Shown here one piece after another: positions 7,336-16,815 of a DNA stretch of 64,000 bases (the first letter of the stretch is position 1; the number at the start of each line of letters is the position of its first letter). The notes below the pieces were generated by a model. That model worked only from the letters and a program-made list of their open reading frames with translations. It made no database searches and was not told where the DNA came from. This DNA comes from Bacillota bacterium (lineage in GTDB: Bacteria; Bacillota; Clostridia; Saccharofermentanales; Saccharofermentanaceae). The DNA is taken from NCBI GenBank assembly GCA_023397475.1, contig JAEWUD010000025.1, positions 57,556 through 121,555 of the forward strand. The letters are read 5' to 3'. Position numbers and translations under genes: made by a program.

Positions 7336-8454
7336 TTAATATTCCAACGTGTCGAAGAGACCATTGGCCATCGACGAGCCGGTATTCGTAAGATATCTCC
7401 GAAAATCATCGAGATTGCGACACTTTGTCGTCGCTACCTCACGAGTAATCAAATTCTTCTTAACGAGTTCGGCGAGATAATAGTCAAGAGAGCACATACC
7501 CGACTTGATGTTGGTGGAAATTGTATTATCAATCTGATAGGTCTTGCCTTCGCGAATCAGATTCTTTACGGCGTCATTTGCCAAAAGAATCTCGAATGCG
7601 GCGACACGGCCTGTACCGTCTGCTCTCGGTACAAGAGTTTGCGAGATTACAGCGATCAGAACTGATCCAAGCTGAACTCGGATCTGATCCTGCTGGTGGG
7701 GAGGGAAAACGTCGATAACACGGTTGACTGTGTCGGCGGCGCCGCTGGTATGTAGTGTCGACATAACCAAATGTCCGGTCTCGGAAGCTGTGATAGCCGT
7801 GCTGATTGTGTCAAGATCTCGCATCTCTCCGACCATGATTACGTCCGGATCTTCACGGAGAGCGGCACGAAGAGCGTTGGCAAAGGATAATGTATCTTCG
7901 TGAACTTCTCTCTGATTGATCATGGATTCTCCATGTTTGTGAAGATACTCAATCGGCTCCTCCAACGTAAGGATGTGACAACGCCGGCTTCGGTTAATAT
8001 GACCGACCATAGCCGCAAGGGTGGTGGACTTGCCCGAACCCGTAGGACCCGTGACAAGAATGAGACCTCTGGGCTTCAAGGAGAGTTCCTTGAAGAGCTC
8101 GGGGAGACCTAATTGCTCACATGTGGGAATCTCTGTTGTGATGGTTCGAGCTGCCAGTGTGTAGCTGCCGCGCTGCTTGAAAATGTTACATCTGAAGCGA
8201 CTGAAATCCCGAACTACATAGGAAAAGTCAACTTCTCCGCGCTCCGCCAGATACTGTAAACGAGCCTTATCAAGCATCGATTTACATAAGTACTCGGTAT
8301 CGCTTTGCGTAAGAATATTGGTGCTTAGCGGAACAAGATCTCCGTGTACGCGGATCATCGGAGGCAGACCGACGGTAATATGCGTATCAGAAGCCTGACG
8401 TCTAACCGCCTCTGTAAGTATTGCGTCCATGGATAGTGTAAAACCCTCTACCAT
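7336..8454 (-). CDS. pilT: Type IV pilus retraction ATPase PilT
   Basis: 372-residue hexameric motor that depolymerises the pilus for twitching. Walker A GPTGSGKS is at residues 136-143, the Asp box HILTLEEPIEYLH follows, then the Walker B/His-box region (DPDVIMVGEMRD, HLVMSTLHT). The N-terminal PAS-like domain starts AVRRQASDTHI. Length is typical. Its presence means the pilus should be retractable. It lies 15 bp after pilB. Confidence 0.95.
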   Translation of the reverse strand: MVEGFTLSMDAILTEAVRRQASDTHITVGLPPMIRVHGDLVPLSTNILTQSDTEYLCKSMLDKARLQYLAERGEVDFSYVVRDFSRFRCNIFKQRGSYTLAARTITTEIPTCEQLGLPELFKELSLKPRGLILVTGPTGSGKSTTLAAMVGHINRSRRCHILTLEEPIEYLHKHGESMINQREVHEDTLSFANALRAALREDPDVIMVGEMRDLDTISTAITASETGHLVMSTLHTSGAADTVNRVIDVFPPHQQDQIRVQLGSVLIAVISQTLVPRADGTGRVAAFEILLANDAVKNLIREGKTYQIDNTISTNIKSGMCSLDYYLAELVKKNLITREVATTKCRNLDDFRRYLTNTGSSMANGLFDTLEY

Positions 8455-8469
8455 ATACCCTCCTTAGTG

Positions 8470-10137
8470 TTAATCGATTGAATAGGTAACGCGGTTCATT
8501 TCCTTGACCGTAGTTATGCCCTCTATGACCAGATCGGCCGCCGAGGTACCGAGCATCTGAGTACCTTCGCTGATCGCCAGCTGTCGCATCTCGTCCTCGC
8601 TCGCTCTTCGCTCGAGGAGCTTCTTCATCTCTCGTGTCATAACGACAATTTCGTGGATAGCAATACGTCCCTTATATCCTGAACCACCACACTCCGCGCA
8701 TCCCGCTCCCTCATATAGCTTCTGCCCCGGTTTGAGCTTCAGCGCCTCGCGTTCTACCTCATCCGGCTCGATCTCTCTGCGACAGTTGGTGCAGATTCGA
8801 CGTACAAGTCGCTGTGATACAACTCCGATCAATGCCGATCCGACCATGAAGGGCTCCAGGCCCATGTCGATCAAGCGATTGATCGAGGATACGGCATCGT
8901 TGGTGTGTATGGTACTGAAAACAAGGTGACCCGTAATAGCGGCTCGCATGGCGATCTCGGCCGTCTCACCATCTCGAATTTCTCCGACGAGAATAATGTC
9001 GGGGTCCTGACGAAGAATGGAACGCAGACCACCTGCAAAGGTCATACCGGCCTTGACGTTAACCTGAACTTGATTGATCCCGGGAATCTGGATTTCAACA
9101 GGATCTTCGACGGTAACGATGTTCGTCTCCGCATCGTTCTTCTCGGCGAGAAGCGTATATAATGTTGTCGTCTTACCGGAACCGGTGGGACCGGAGATAA
9201 GAACAATTCCTTGCGGGACCTTGACGATTCTGTCGATCATTCCGTTATTGTGTTCACTGATACCAAGATATTTGCGATTGAGATTCGCGTCATTCTTGGC
9301 AAGAATACGGATAACCGTCTTCTCACCGTGAACGGTCGGGAGGATCGAGACACGCATGTCAATCTGCTTGCCTCCGATAATCGTCTGAATTCGACCGTCC
9401 TGGGGAATACGCTTCTCCGCAATGTTCAATCCGGAGAGAATCTTGATACGGGTCATAATGGCGTCTTTGGCTCCGACGGGATTGCTCATAATCTCTGCGA
9501 GAACACCGTCGGTACGGATACGAACGCGAACGCGATCTGCCATCGGTTCGATGTGAATATCCGAAGCATTCGCCCGGACCGCATACTCGATCATCGAGTT
9601 AACGAGCTTAACAACAGGGGCCTGATTGACATCGTCGGTAATTTGTTCGCCCAAATTACGCATCGCGTCGATGTCGAGCTCTAATTCAAGGTCGGCTGCC
9701 GCCTTCTGAGCTGTCTCTTTTCCGAAATTCTTGGAGATGGCCTCCTCGATCGCCTTCTTGGGGGCGAGCATCGGAATAATCTCGGAGCCGGTACGGAAGT
9801 GAAGATCATCGGCAACGAGGATATTCAACGGGTCATAAATGGCGACAACTAATCGTTCCCCTTCAAAGCCGATCGGGATGATACAGTTCTCGTGACAGTA
9901 TTGCTCGGAGACGATCTTCGTCGCTTCCGGGTCAATATCAACGTTCGCAAGATCAATGATCGGCGTGTCATATTGTGTGGAAATGGCGCGCAAAATATCA
10001 AGTTCAGAAAGAAGTCCCATCTCAACGATGATCTCGCCAAGCTTCTTTGTCGTACCCTTCTGTGCGCTAAGCGCTTCGGCAAGTTCTGCAGCTGTCAGAA
10101 ACCCGCTGTCAATTAAAATGTCTCCTAAACGCTTCAT
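8470..10137 (-). CDS. pilB: Type IV pilus extension ATPase PilB
   Basis: 555-residue assembly motor, first gene of the operon. The N-terminal MshEN-type domain (about residues 1-140, LGEIIVEMGLLSE) can bind cyclic di-GMP in relatives; next is the ASDIHIEP motif at 191-198, Walker A GPTGSGKT at 316-323, Walker B DIILVGEIRD at 380-389 and HLVFSTIHTND. A CxxC...CxxC zinc site (CTNC, CAEC) near the C-terminus is the usual GspE/PilB feature. Start ATG 10137 is preceded by GGGGAGGA. Confidence 0.96.
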   Translation of the reverse strand: MKRLGDILIDSGFLTAAELAEALSAQKGTTKKLGEIIVEMGLLSELDILRAISTQYDTPIIDLANVDIDPEATKIVSEQYCHENCIIPIGFEGERLVVAIYDPLNILVADDLHFRTGSEIIPMLAPKKAIEEAISKNFGKETAQKAAADLELELDIDAMRNLGEQITDDVNQAPVVKLVNSMIEYAVRANASDIHIEPMADRVRVRIRTDGVLAEIMSNPVGAKDAIMTRIKILSGLNIAEKRIPQDGRIQTIIGGKQIDMRVSILPTVHGEKTVIRILAKNDANLNRKYLGISEHNNGMIDRIVKVPQGIVLISGPTGSGKTTTLYTLLAEKNDAETNIVTVEDPVEIQIPGINQVQVNVKAGMTFAGGLRSILRQDPDIILVGEIRDGETAEIAMRAAITGHLVFSTIHTNDAVSSINRLIDMGLEPFMVGSALIGVVSQRLVRRICTNCRREIEPDEVEREALKLKPGQKLYEGAGCAECGGSGYKGRIAIHEIVVMTREMKKLLERRASEDEMRQLAISEGTQMLGTSAADLVIEGITTVKEMNRVTYSID

Positions 10138-10630
10138 CCGTTCCTCCCCAAGGCATATCGGATACGACGCATACCCGTCGCAGAATTATACAATCATATC
10201 CTAGCATACGCTAGTAATTTACATCAAAGCGGGATTCATTGTATATCCGTTATTTCAACGAATATATTCATCCTATTTTGTATGTATTAAACAAATTTTA
10301 GACTTTCGAAAAACTCCCCAACAATCGAATATCCTCTATTATACGCCCTTCCGGGCGAAAATACGCAAAAAAGATTTCGTTAATGACAGCTGGATAGCCT
10401 AAAAAATGAAGGATGGGTGGTGCGTAACGTTTCGCGAAAACAGGAATGATGGATAATGCATCAAAATATCAACATTATGAGCATTCCATAGAAAAATTGG
10501 AAATAAATAACGGCACAGGATAACAGATTCATTCATGTTCGTTCCGAAGTAACGCATCAAGAAATCGTAGCCTCCAGGGCAGTTGTCGTATGATACACTA
10601 GTTGTAATTTCAAATATTTCGGGGGGCAAG
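10138..10630. other. Intergenic region between pilB and the methylase-type PilD
   Basis: 493 bp without a credible gene. On the minus strand a TATAAT (10185-10190) with only a weak -35 lies about 50 bp before pilB, and a small palindrome CTAGC-4-GCTAG (10201-10214) overlaps that weak -35, a possible operator. A short CGCCC/GGGCG hairpin sits at 10342-10356. On the plus strand a TATGAT (10589-10594) is a candidate -10 for the downstream gene. No riboswitch was recognised. Confidence 0.45.
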
Positions 10631-11491
10631 ATGGATCTTATATCGATGTTTCGCCTGTTTATGGTTTTCTTTACAGGATGTCTGGGACTCGTCATCGGAA
10701 GTTTTTTGAATGTATGTATCTACCGGATACCCGAGGGTCGAACGGTCGTCAAAGGTCACTCCATGTGTATGAGTTGCGGTCATACACTCGGACCACTTGA
10801 TCTGGTTCCTCTTTTCAGTTGGTTGTTTTTGCGTGGTAAATGCCGCTACTGTAAAGCGCCGATTGCTTCACGCTATGCGATCATCGAAGGATTGACCGGG
10901 ATATGCTTCGCTATACTCGCCTGGCAGCGCCGTAATTATTTTTTTCTCCCGTATGTCTCCACTGGCTTTCCATGGAAAGTGCTTCTTCTTCTGACTCTGT
11001 TATTTATCACCGCTGTCGTAATTGTCGCCATGATGATTCAAAAGGATAAAGGGAGTATAGGAAGGGGCTTCTACCGGATTATCCTGGGAGCGGCTATATT
11101 CCGTCTTTTGTTGTCCGTAATTTCTACTCCGTATTTTCCGGAAAAACTCATTCTTTCCTGTGCCGGATTCGTCGTCTCGAGTCTTATTCTTCTTTTCATT
11201 GCGTTAGTCGTTCCCGATGAGATTCGGTCAAACAAAGAAATGTTGTCCGATATTGTTCAACTAAGGATCTTGCGTAAATACTTTTCGCGAGAAAATTCTT
11301 CAGTTCCGATGGACCTGCTTTTCATAGCATTATGCTTTGCTGTCGGACTGCCGTCGGCAACGCCGGCTTTGCTCTTATATCCGATCGTCCGCGTTCTGGC
11401 GATTCGTCCATCCGTACGGCCGTATATCGGAATTGTTCTTGCTTCCGGTATGCTGATCGGTGTTGTTGCCTTTCCCTTCTATATGTTCTAA
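10631..11491 (+). CDS. PilD-like protein: N-methylase/zinc domain intact, peptidase half degenerate
   Basis: 286 residues from ATG 10631 (GGGGGG just before). Residues 1-90 are the classic N-terminal half of type IV prepilin peptidases: GSFLNVCIYRIP, zinc cysteines C46xxC49 and C71xxC74, and RYAIIEGLTG. The remaining 195 residues are hydrophobic, with about six membrane helices, but neither catalytic aspartate is visible: the region expected to carry the first Asp reads VIVAMMIQKDK, and no GxGD exists anywhere. It should therefore bind or methylate prepilins rather than cleave them. Divergent from the pilus operon. An intact A24 peptidase without the cysteines is at 51578-52456. Confidence 0.85.
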   Translation: MDLISMFRLFMVFFTGCLGLVIGSFLNVCIYRIPEGRTVVKGHSMCMSCGHTLGPLDLVPLFSWLFLRGKCRYCKAPIASRYAIIEGLTGICFAILAWQRRNYFFLPYVSTGFPWKVLLLLTLLFITAVVIVAMMIQKDKGSIGRGFYRIILGAAIFRLLLSVISTPYFPEKLILSCAGFVVSSLILLFIALVVPDEIRSNKEMLSDIVQLRILRKYFSRENSSVPMDLLFIALCFAVGLPSATPALLLYPIVRVLAIRPSVRPYIGIVLASGMLIGVVAFPFYMF

Positions 11492-11562
11492 GTTCAGCTG
11501 TTCTTTTCGTTTTCCCTGTTCAATTGTATAATAGGTTAATAATAAGAACCGTGGAGGTATGT

Positions 11563-12291
11563 ATGTCAGGCCATTCCAAATGGAATAATATCAAACGCAA
11601 GAAGGGTGCTTCCGATGCGGCTAAGGGAGCAATGTTTACGAAGTCAGCCAAGGAGATCATGGTCGCAGTTAAGCAGGGAGGGCCGGATCCGGAGGCTAAT
11701 TCGAGACTTAAGGATGTCATCGCCAAGGCAAAGTCCGTGAATATGCCCAACGAGAATATCAGCCGTGCGATTAAGAAGGCGGCCGGTGCAGGTGAAGGCG
11801 AAGATTATGAAGAGATTATCTATGAGGGTTACGGAGCAGGCGGTGTAGCCGTTATGGTTCGGACGTTGACGAATAACCGCAATCGAACGGCCGGTGATGT
11901 TCGCCATCTTTTCGATAAGTATTCCGGGAATATGGGCGTCAGCGGAAGTGTGTCCTTTCTCTTTCAACAGAAGGGGACGATCCTTATCGATTCGGAAGAG
12001 TACGATGACGAAGAGGCCGTCATGATGGATGCGCTTGATGCAGGTGCCGAAGACTTTCACGTTGAGGATGGGTACTACGAGGTTGTTACGGCTCCCGAAG
12101 ACTATTATTCTGTGAAGGAGCAGCTTTCGACAAAGAATTACTCGTTTGCCGATGCTACATTAGGCCCGGTTCCCATCACTTGGACGGAGGTAACGGATCC
12201 GTCCGCAGTTGATAATCTTGAGAAGATGCTCGAGAAAATGGACGAGAATGACGATATTCAGGACGTGTACCACAATTGGGATAATGAGTGA
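11563..12291 (+). CDS. yebC: YebC/PmpR-family protein
   Basis: 242 residues beginning MSGHSKWNNIKRKKG, the invariant YebC opening, with the acidic second half (EDYEEIIYEGYGAGGVAV, EVTAPEDY-like segment). The family acts as DNA-binding regulators and, in several bacteria, relieves ribosome stalling at proline stretches. ATG 11563 has GGAGG 9 bp upstream; a longer in-frame extension to 11332 overlaps the preceding gene and is rejected. It heads a four-gene operon. Confidence 0.95.
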   Translation: MSGHSKWNNIKRKKGASDAAKGAMFTKSAKEIMVAVKQGGPDPEANSRLKDVIAKAKSVNMPNENISRAIKKAAGAGEGEDYEEIIYEGYGAGGVAVMVRTLTNNRNRTAGDVRHLFDKYSGNMGVSGSVSFLFQQKGTILIDSEEYDDEEAVMMDALDAGAEDFHVEDGYYEVVTAPEDYYSVKEQLSTKNYSFADATLGPVPITWTEVTDPSAVDNLEKMLEKMDENDDIQDVYHNWDNE

Positions 12292-13406
12292 ATTCGCGAA
12301 GTGAGGGTATGAAGGACAAACATCCGGAGCAGATGAAGGGGGGATCTCCCCGCGAATCTCGTGAGACGGCGGACAATAAGCCGGCGTCTCCGCCTCGCCG
12401 TGCTGTTCGTGTTCCTGAATTAATGTCGACGTTGAAGCGTTTTGAGCGGGCCGGCGAAGCACGTTTTCACTCGCGCGGAGATCGGCCGACCGAAGAGGCG
12501 GCGTCTTCCGATAAATCCATGCGAGAGTTGTTGTCACAGATTGCCGTTGTAGCATTCATCGGATCATCAGGAACCGGTAAGAGCACAAGGGCAATTCAGG
12601 TTGCCAAGAAGAACGCGATCTATTACATCATCGATGACGGGCTTCTGATCAACGGAAGCCGAATCGTGGCCGGGACATCAGCTAAGAAGGCCCCAACCAA
12701 ACTGGAATCGGTTCGCCAGGCTTTGTTTGCCGACGAGAGCCGTTCCGCTGTTATGCGGCGCGCTTTGGCGGAGCATCTTCCGACGACCTTGATGATTCTG
12801 GGCACTTCCGACGCGATGCTTGAGAAGATCTGCAAGAATCTTTGGCTCAATCAACCCTCCATGCTGATCCGTATCGAGGACATCAGTTCCGAAGAGGAGA
12901 TGCAGCAGGCTCGGCATACACGAATGACCGAAGGGATGCATACGATACCGGTTCCGAGCATGGAGATCAAACACGAGTTCTCCGGCAAATTCTCCGATCC
13001 GCTCAATCGTTTGCGCCGGAGGTTGGATAAGGAACGGGGTGTACAGACGGTCGCGCCGGATACCGAGCGAACTGTCGTTCGTCCGACATTCTCGAGCCTC
13101 GGATCTTATTCGATATCGGATGACGCACTTCTTGACCTTGTTCGCATCATTCTTCACAAAGTTCCGGGGGTATATGATGTGATTAAGTTTCGCACGGAGA
13201 AGCGCGTCTACGGCGTCGTTCTGAACCTCGATCTGGCCTTGATCTATGGCTATAACGCACAGGACGTTCTCCGAGCTGCACAGGAACGTATCGGACGATA
13301 TGTCGAAGAATATTCATCCATTAACATGGTTGCGGTCGATGTTCGTGCGCGTCGTCTGGTTCATAATAATTTATCGAATCTACTGACGGGAGATATAGCC
13401 AAATGA
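12288..13406 (+). CDS. P-loop NTPase fused to an Asp23/Gls24-like domain
   Basis: 372 residues from GTG 12288, overlapping the yebC stop; ATG 12309 is an alternative. Residues 1-80 are charged and disordered. GSSGTGKS at 92-99 is a Walker A motif, followed by a nucleotide-kinase-like region to about 250. Residues about 282-362 (SYSISDDALLDLVRIILHKV, VVLNLDLALIYGYN, SSINMVAVDVRARRLV) have the beta-alpha pattern of Asp23/Gls24 envelope proteins, where a similar segment precedes the family's final strand. I know no standard name for the fusion. It may sense or signal at the envelope; the substrate is unknown. It overlaps the next gene by 4 bp. Confidence 0.6.
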   Translation: MNSRSEGMKDKHPEQMKGGSPRESRETADNKPASPPRRAVRVPELMSTLKRFERAGEARFHSRGDRPTEEAASSDKSMRELLSQIAVVAFIGSSGTGKSTRAIQVAKKNAIYYIIDDGLLINGSRIVAGTSAKKAPTKLESVRQALFADESRSAVMRRALAEHLPTTLMILGTSDAMLEKICKNLWLNQPSMLIRIEDISSEEEMQQARHTRMTEGMHTIPVPSMEIKHEFSGKFSDPLNRLRRRLDKERGVQTVAPDTERTVVRPTFSSLGSYSISDDALLDLVRIILHKVPGVYDVIKFRTEKRVYGVVLNLDLALIYGYNAQDVLRAAQERIGRYVEEYSSINMVAVDVRARRLVHNNLSNLLTGDIAK

Positions 13407-14149
13407 AGGAAAAGATTTACATGATTCCGGTCAATGACGCATACCGATCTACGGCCGCTTGTCCGCTATGCTCCCTCGCGAAAAACATCGAGCAAAATTC
13501 TCTCGATTATTATCTGGGACCGTCTCTGATGGAGCCGGATGTTCGTATCTCTACGAATACGACCGGTTTCTGTGGGGAGCATCTGGAGAAACTATACCAA
13601 AGAGAGATCAATCGGCTCGGATTAGGTCTCATGCTTCATACCCATTTGAAGGATCTCTGGAAAGATGTCGGTGAGGACCTATCAAAGGCGGCACCGGCGC
13701 CCGGGTCCTTCTTCAAAGGGCGTGACAAGGACTATAAGAAGAATCTTGAAGCACTTGCCGATAAGATGGAAAGACGTGCGGACGCGTGTATTATCTGTCA
13801 GAAGAAAGACGATACGATGCGAAGATATGTCGACGTACTTCTGTGGATGTTCTTTGAAGATCGAGACTTCCGCGCTGTATTCATGACGAAGAAGAACCAC
13901 TGCTTACACCATACCGCGGTTCTTCTGCGCGGTGCGGCAACCTATTTATCGCAGAATCAGGCCGCCGAATTTGTAGCAGCATTAGCCACGCTGCAAGAGG
14001 AAGGCACACAGAAATTGATCTCGGACGTAGAATGGTTCACGTTGAAGTTCGATTATAAGAATAAGGACAAGCCGTGGGGAGACAGTAAAACGGCAATTCC
14101 AAGGACGATTGACTTCTTATCCGGTGAGGGAGGACTGTCGGATGGCTAA
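13403..14149 (+). CDS. DUF6062 family protein with two zinc-type cysteine sites
   Basis: 248 residues. It opens with MKEKIYMIPVNDAY, then C20PLC23 and C57GEH60, later CIIC (about residue 130) and NHCLHH (about 168), a double Cys/His set consistent with zinc binding. This matches my memory of DUF6062 proteins of Clostridia, which have no known function. ATG 13403 overlaps the stop of the P-loop gene (ATGA), so the two are translationally coupled. The protein is predicted cytosolic and helical. Confidence 0.7.
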   Translation: MKEKIYMIPVNDAYRSTAACPLCSLAKNIEQNSLDYYLGPSLMEPDVRISTNTTGFCGEHLEKLYQREINRLGLGLMLHTHLKDLWKDVGEDLSKAAPAPGSFFKGRDKDYKKNLEALADKMERRADACIICQKKDDTMRRYVDVLLWMFFEDRDFRAVFMTKKNHCLHHTAVLLRGAATYLSQNQAAEFVAALATLQEEGTQKLISDVEWFTLKFDYKNKDKPWGDSKTAIPRTIDFLSGEGGLSDG

Positions 14150-14555
14150 GATGGAGTTACCCAAAAGAGAAGACACGATTGTCGAACCGCAATTTGCGGT
14201 CCTGCCGATTCACGAGAATCCCGGTGTCACGGCGGTAGTTCTCCCCGATGATCGAATCGGAGATCCGGGAGAACACGGGAAAGATTTGCTTCTGCTCTTT
14301 CTGCAGGGTCTATGCAACCGCCAAAGGATGCCGGATCTTATTCTCCTTTATGGAAGAGGTATACGCATTCTGGAACCGGGACATCCCTCTGTTGAGTGCC
14401 TGGAGAGGCTGATCGCACTTGATGTGAGTATCAAGGTCTGTGAAGAGACTCTTCAGGAATACGGCATAGAACCGGCGATTCCCAAGGTACTGCCTGTCCC
14501 GATGCGTGAAATAACACAGGACATACTACGAGCCGATCGAGTAATTCGCCCATAG
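14142..14555 (+). CDS. DsrE/YedF-like small protein
   Basis: 137 residues. The central part (DLLLLFLQGLCNRQ, PDLILLYGRGIRIL, SVECLERLIALDVSIKVCEETLQEYGI) follows the DsrE/TusD fold as it appears in the C-terminal half of YedF: an alpha/beta unit with one cysteine (in KVCEETL) where sulfurtransferases carry their active thiol. The N-terminal TusA half of YedF is missing. ATG 14142 (AGGGAGG 9 bp upstream) overlaps the previous stop by 8 bp. Likely sulfur or selenium trafficking, unproven. Confidence 0.65.
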   Translation: MAKMELPKREDTIVEPQFAVLPIHENPGVTAVVLPDDRIGDPGEHGKDLLLLFLQGLCNRQRMPDLILLYGRGIRILEPGHPSVECLERLIALDVSIKVCEETLQEYGIEPAIPKVLPVPMREITQDILRADRVIRP

Positions 14556-14575
14556 GATCATAGAAATTGATGATA

Positions 14576-14616
14576 TAAAAAGAGCCGGTCATTCGTAAGA
14601 ACAACCGGCTTCTTCG
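14576..14616. terminator. Bidirectional terminator between the yebC operon and DUF4870 gene
   Basis: AAAAAGAGCCGGT - 14-nt loop - ACCGGCTTCTTC. The T-run is better on the minus strand (CTTTTTA), serving the DUF4870 gene, and weaker for the rightward operon. Confidence 0.8.
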
Positions 14617-14657
14617 TTGACATATCAAAGATAAGAGAAACTCAACGGATCAAAAGA

Positions 14658-14954
14658 TTACTTCAGAATCTTGAACTTGCCAATGAGAGGAAGCTCTTTC
14701 TGCTCGCCCTTGACAGCGCTAACAATACCCATGATGGCAAAGATAAATACGGCCAAGCCTACCAGGCCGAAGAGAATCTGGCCAAGAATCGGAATTATGT
14801 TCAAGAGACCAGCGGCAAATAATGCGATCGAGAGAATGATACCCTGATTCACATGAAAACGAACATCCGGCTCGTTCGGCTTGGCAATGAGACCAATCAA
14901 CCATAAAATTCCAAAGTAGCTCAGAACATTGAATATCTTGTTATCACCTTCCAT
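14658..14954 (-). CDS. DUF4870 small membrane protein
   Basis: 98 residues with the DUF4870/Tic20-like plan: a first helix (VLSYFGILWLIGLI), the motif DVRFHVNQGIIL, then two further helices (AAGLLNIIPILGQILF, GLAVFIFAIMGIVSAV). Such proteins are small four-helix membrane proteins of unknown role. The motif 'FH(V/A)NQG' is diagnostic. Monocistronic; ATG 14954 has GGAGGG. Confidence 0.85.
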   Translation of the reverse strand: MEGDNKIFNVLSYFGILWLIGLIAKPNEPDVRFHVNQGIILSIALFAAGLLNIIPILGQILFGLVGLAVFIFAIMGIVSAVKGEQKELPLIGKFKILK

Positions 14955-15053
14955 AAGTAAACCCTCCTGTTAATTATCTGCATTGTCCTCATTTTATCAT
15001 AAGAATATACAAGTGCAAATGAATTTGAGTTATTTTTATTACATCCTTGGGGG

Positions 15054-15081
15054 TTTACATCAAATTTTCCTCGTGTATCAT
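15054..15081 (+). promoter_or_regulatory. Candidate promoter of the MATE gene
   Basis: TTTACA (15054-15059), 16-bp spacer, TATCAT (15076-15081), placed 31 bp before the start codon of the transporter. Confidence 0.5.
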
Positions 15082-15111
15082 TGTATCGATAGAAAGAAAC
15101 GGGTGAAAATC

Positions 15112-16629
15112 ATGAATCAGTTACGTGAAGATACAACAAAGGATTCGCCAATCGTAAAGGAAATTGCGGAATCCGCATCTTCCAATGCGCAGAAAAAGAG
15201 GGAGAAACTCCTATCGGAGAAGAACATCCCTATTCTGGTTATCTCATTTATCATTCCAACCATTGTCGGTATGCTCGTCAACGCGATCTATAATGTCGTC
15301 GATCGATTCTGGATCGGAAAGATGAGTGACAGTGCGGCCGCGATGGCCGGTGTCGGTGTCACGTTGCCACTAACGACGATCGCATTTTCCTTTATGGTCC
15401 TTGTAGGGATCGGATCTACCGCCTTGATTTCTCTGAAGCTTGGAGAGCGCAAGAAGGAAGATGCCGAGAAGGTACTTGGCAATTGTGCTTCTCTTTCCTT
15501 TATCAGTGGCTTCGTCATACTCCTATTGGGCTTGTTTACAGCCGAGCCTTTGCTGCGGCTTTTTGGTGCGAGTGATAATACGATGCCGTTTGCCAGAGAT
15601 TATGTATATGTTCTCCTCTTCTTTAATGTGATCAATTCGATCCAGTTTTCGATGTCGAGTGTGATGCGAGGCGTCGGTCACCCGATGTGGTCTGTCTTTA
15701 CACAGGCGACGGGAGCGATCGTGAACATCATCCTTGACCCGTTTTTCATCTTTGATGCCGGGATTATCCGGGTTTTCGGGTTTGAGATCAATATGCCGTT
15801 TGGTTTGGGACTGGGAGTTAAGGGAGCGGCGCTCGCGACGGGAATAGCACAGACCATCTCCTTTGCGATTTGTCTCTTCTATTATTTATCGAAAAGATCC
15901 CCGGTACATCTTCGCCGGAAGTATTTGCGCCCGAATCTACCGATCGCCAAACGAATTTTTGCGATCGGCATGTCCTCTTTTGCCCTGCAATGTGCGGCGT
16001 CGGCAGTTCAAGCCGTCAGTAATTTCCAGCTTCGCAGCTTCGGAGGAGATAACGCGTTGACCGCGATTACTATCGTGAACTCTGTTGCGATGTTCTGCAT
16101 CATGCCGCTGATCGGGATTAATCAGGGAATACAGCCGATTATTGGCTTCAATTATGGTGCCAGAAATTTCAGGCGCGTTCGCAAGACCTTTTTCTTTGCC
16201 GTCGGTATCTCAAGTGCAATGACGATCACTGCGTTCGTGTTTATCTGGCTATTCCCGACACATATTGTCCGATTCTTCAGCGAGGATTCGACGGTCGCAC
16301 CTATCGCCGCTAACGCTTTGCGTTGGGTACTCCTGGTCTTGCCGGTATTGGGTTTCCAGATTGTATCAGCGAATTATTTTCAATTTGTCGGCAAATCCTT
16401 TGTCGCGCTGATCATGACTCTCCTTCGTCAGATTATCCTATTAATTCCACTCTATCTCATTCTCCCGATGTTCTTTGGCTTGGATGGCATCTGGTTCGCA
16501 TCTCCGATAGCGGACGGAGTCTCCGTTGTTATAACCACGATTGTTATCACAAGAGAGCTGATATTACTGACAAAGAAGATTCGCGTCGAGGAGGGGAACC
16601 CATCGACCCTAAGCGCTCATGCCGGGTGA
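15112..16629 (+). CDS. MATE-family multidrug/cation efflux transporter
   Basis: 505 residues with 12 predicted membrane helices in two halves. After a charged 45-residue N-terminus the first helix region reads FIIPTIVGMLVNAIYNVVDRFWIG, the standard MATE opening; the second half begins IGMSSFALQCAASAVQAVSN. Related proteins (NorM/DinF/MepA branch) exchange drugs for Na+ or H+. ATG 15112 has AACGGGTG upstream; an earlier in-frame ATG at 14983 has no ribosome site and overlaps the promoter. The substrate cannot be told from the sequence. Confidence 0.92.
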   Translation: MNQLREDTTKDSPIVKEIAESASSNAQKKREKLLSEKNIPILVISFIIPTIVGMLVNAIYNVVDRFWIGKMSDSAAAMAGVGVTLPLTTIAFSFMVLVGIGSTALISLKLGERKKEDAEKVLGNCASLSFISGFVILLLGLFTAEPLLRLFGASDNTMPFARDYVYVLLFFNVINSIQFSMSSVMRGVGHPMWSVFTQATGAIVNIILDPFFIFDAGIIRVFGFEINMPFGLGLGVKGAALATGIAQTISFAICLFYYLSKRSPVHLRRKYLRPNLPIAKRIFAIGMSSFALQCAASAVQAVSNFQLRSFGGDNALTAITIVNSVAMFCIMPLIGINQGIQPIIGFNYGARNFRRVRKTFFFAVGISSAMTITAFVFIWLFPTHIVRFFSEDSTVAPIAANALRWVLLVLPVLGFQIVSANYFQFVGKSFVALIMTLLRQIILLIPLYLILPMFFGLDGIWFASPIADGVSVVITTIVITRELILLTKKIRVEEGNPSTLSAHAG

Positions 16630-16750
16630 CCCGATACGCGCGCCGCAGTATTTCGAGCCGGAGAAGAATATGGATTCCCCGAGATCGAGAAGGATCGGAT
16701 AAAATGTCGGAAAACCGTCGGAAATACAAGCAAACGATTCGATAATCCTA

Positions 16751-16779
16751 TTGCGTGAGATCTGAAATCATGTTAAAAT
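16751..16779 (+). promoter_or_regulatory. rpsT promoter
   Basis: TTGCGT (16751-16756), 17-bp spacer, TAAAAT (16774-16779) with an extended -10 TG at 16771. It lies 36 bp before the rpsT start. Confidence 0.7.
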
Positions 16780-16815
16780 GCCTTGGTGATTCGAAAAAAG
16801 ATGGAGGTGAAGGAA

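Noticed and set aside
5041..9684. Several plus-strand frames across the pilus genes
   Set aside because: They are shadows of pilM, pilC, pilT and pilB, whose motifs and ribosome sites are clear.
10138..10630. Cyclic di-GMP riboswitch before pilB
   Set aside because: Looked for because such switches control pili in Clostridia, but no conserved core could be recognised on either strand.
11332..11562. Upstream extension of yebC
   Set aside because: Runs over the end of the previous gene; MSGHSKW at 11563 with GGAGG is the family start.
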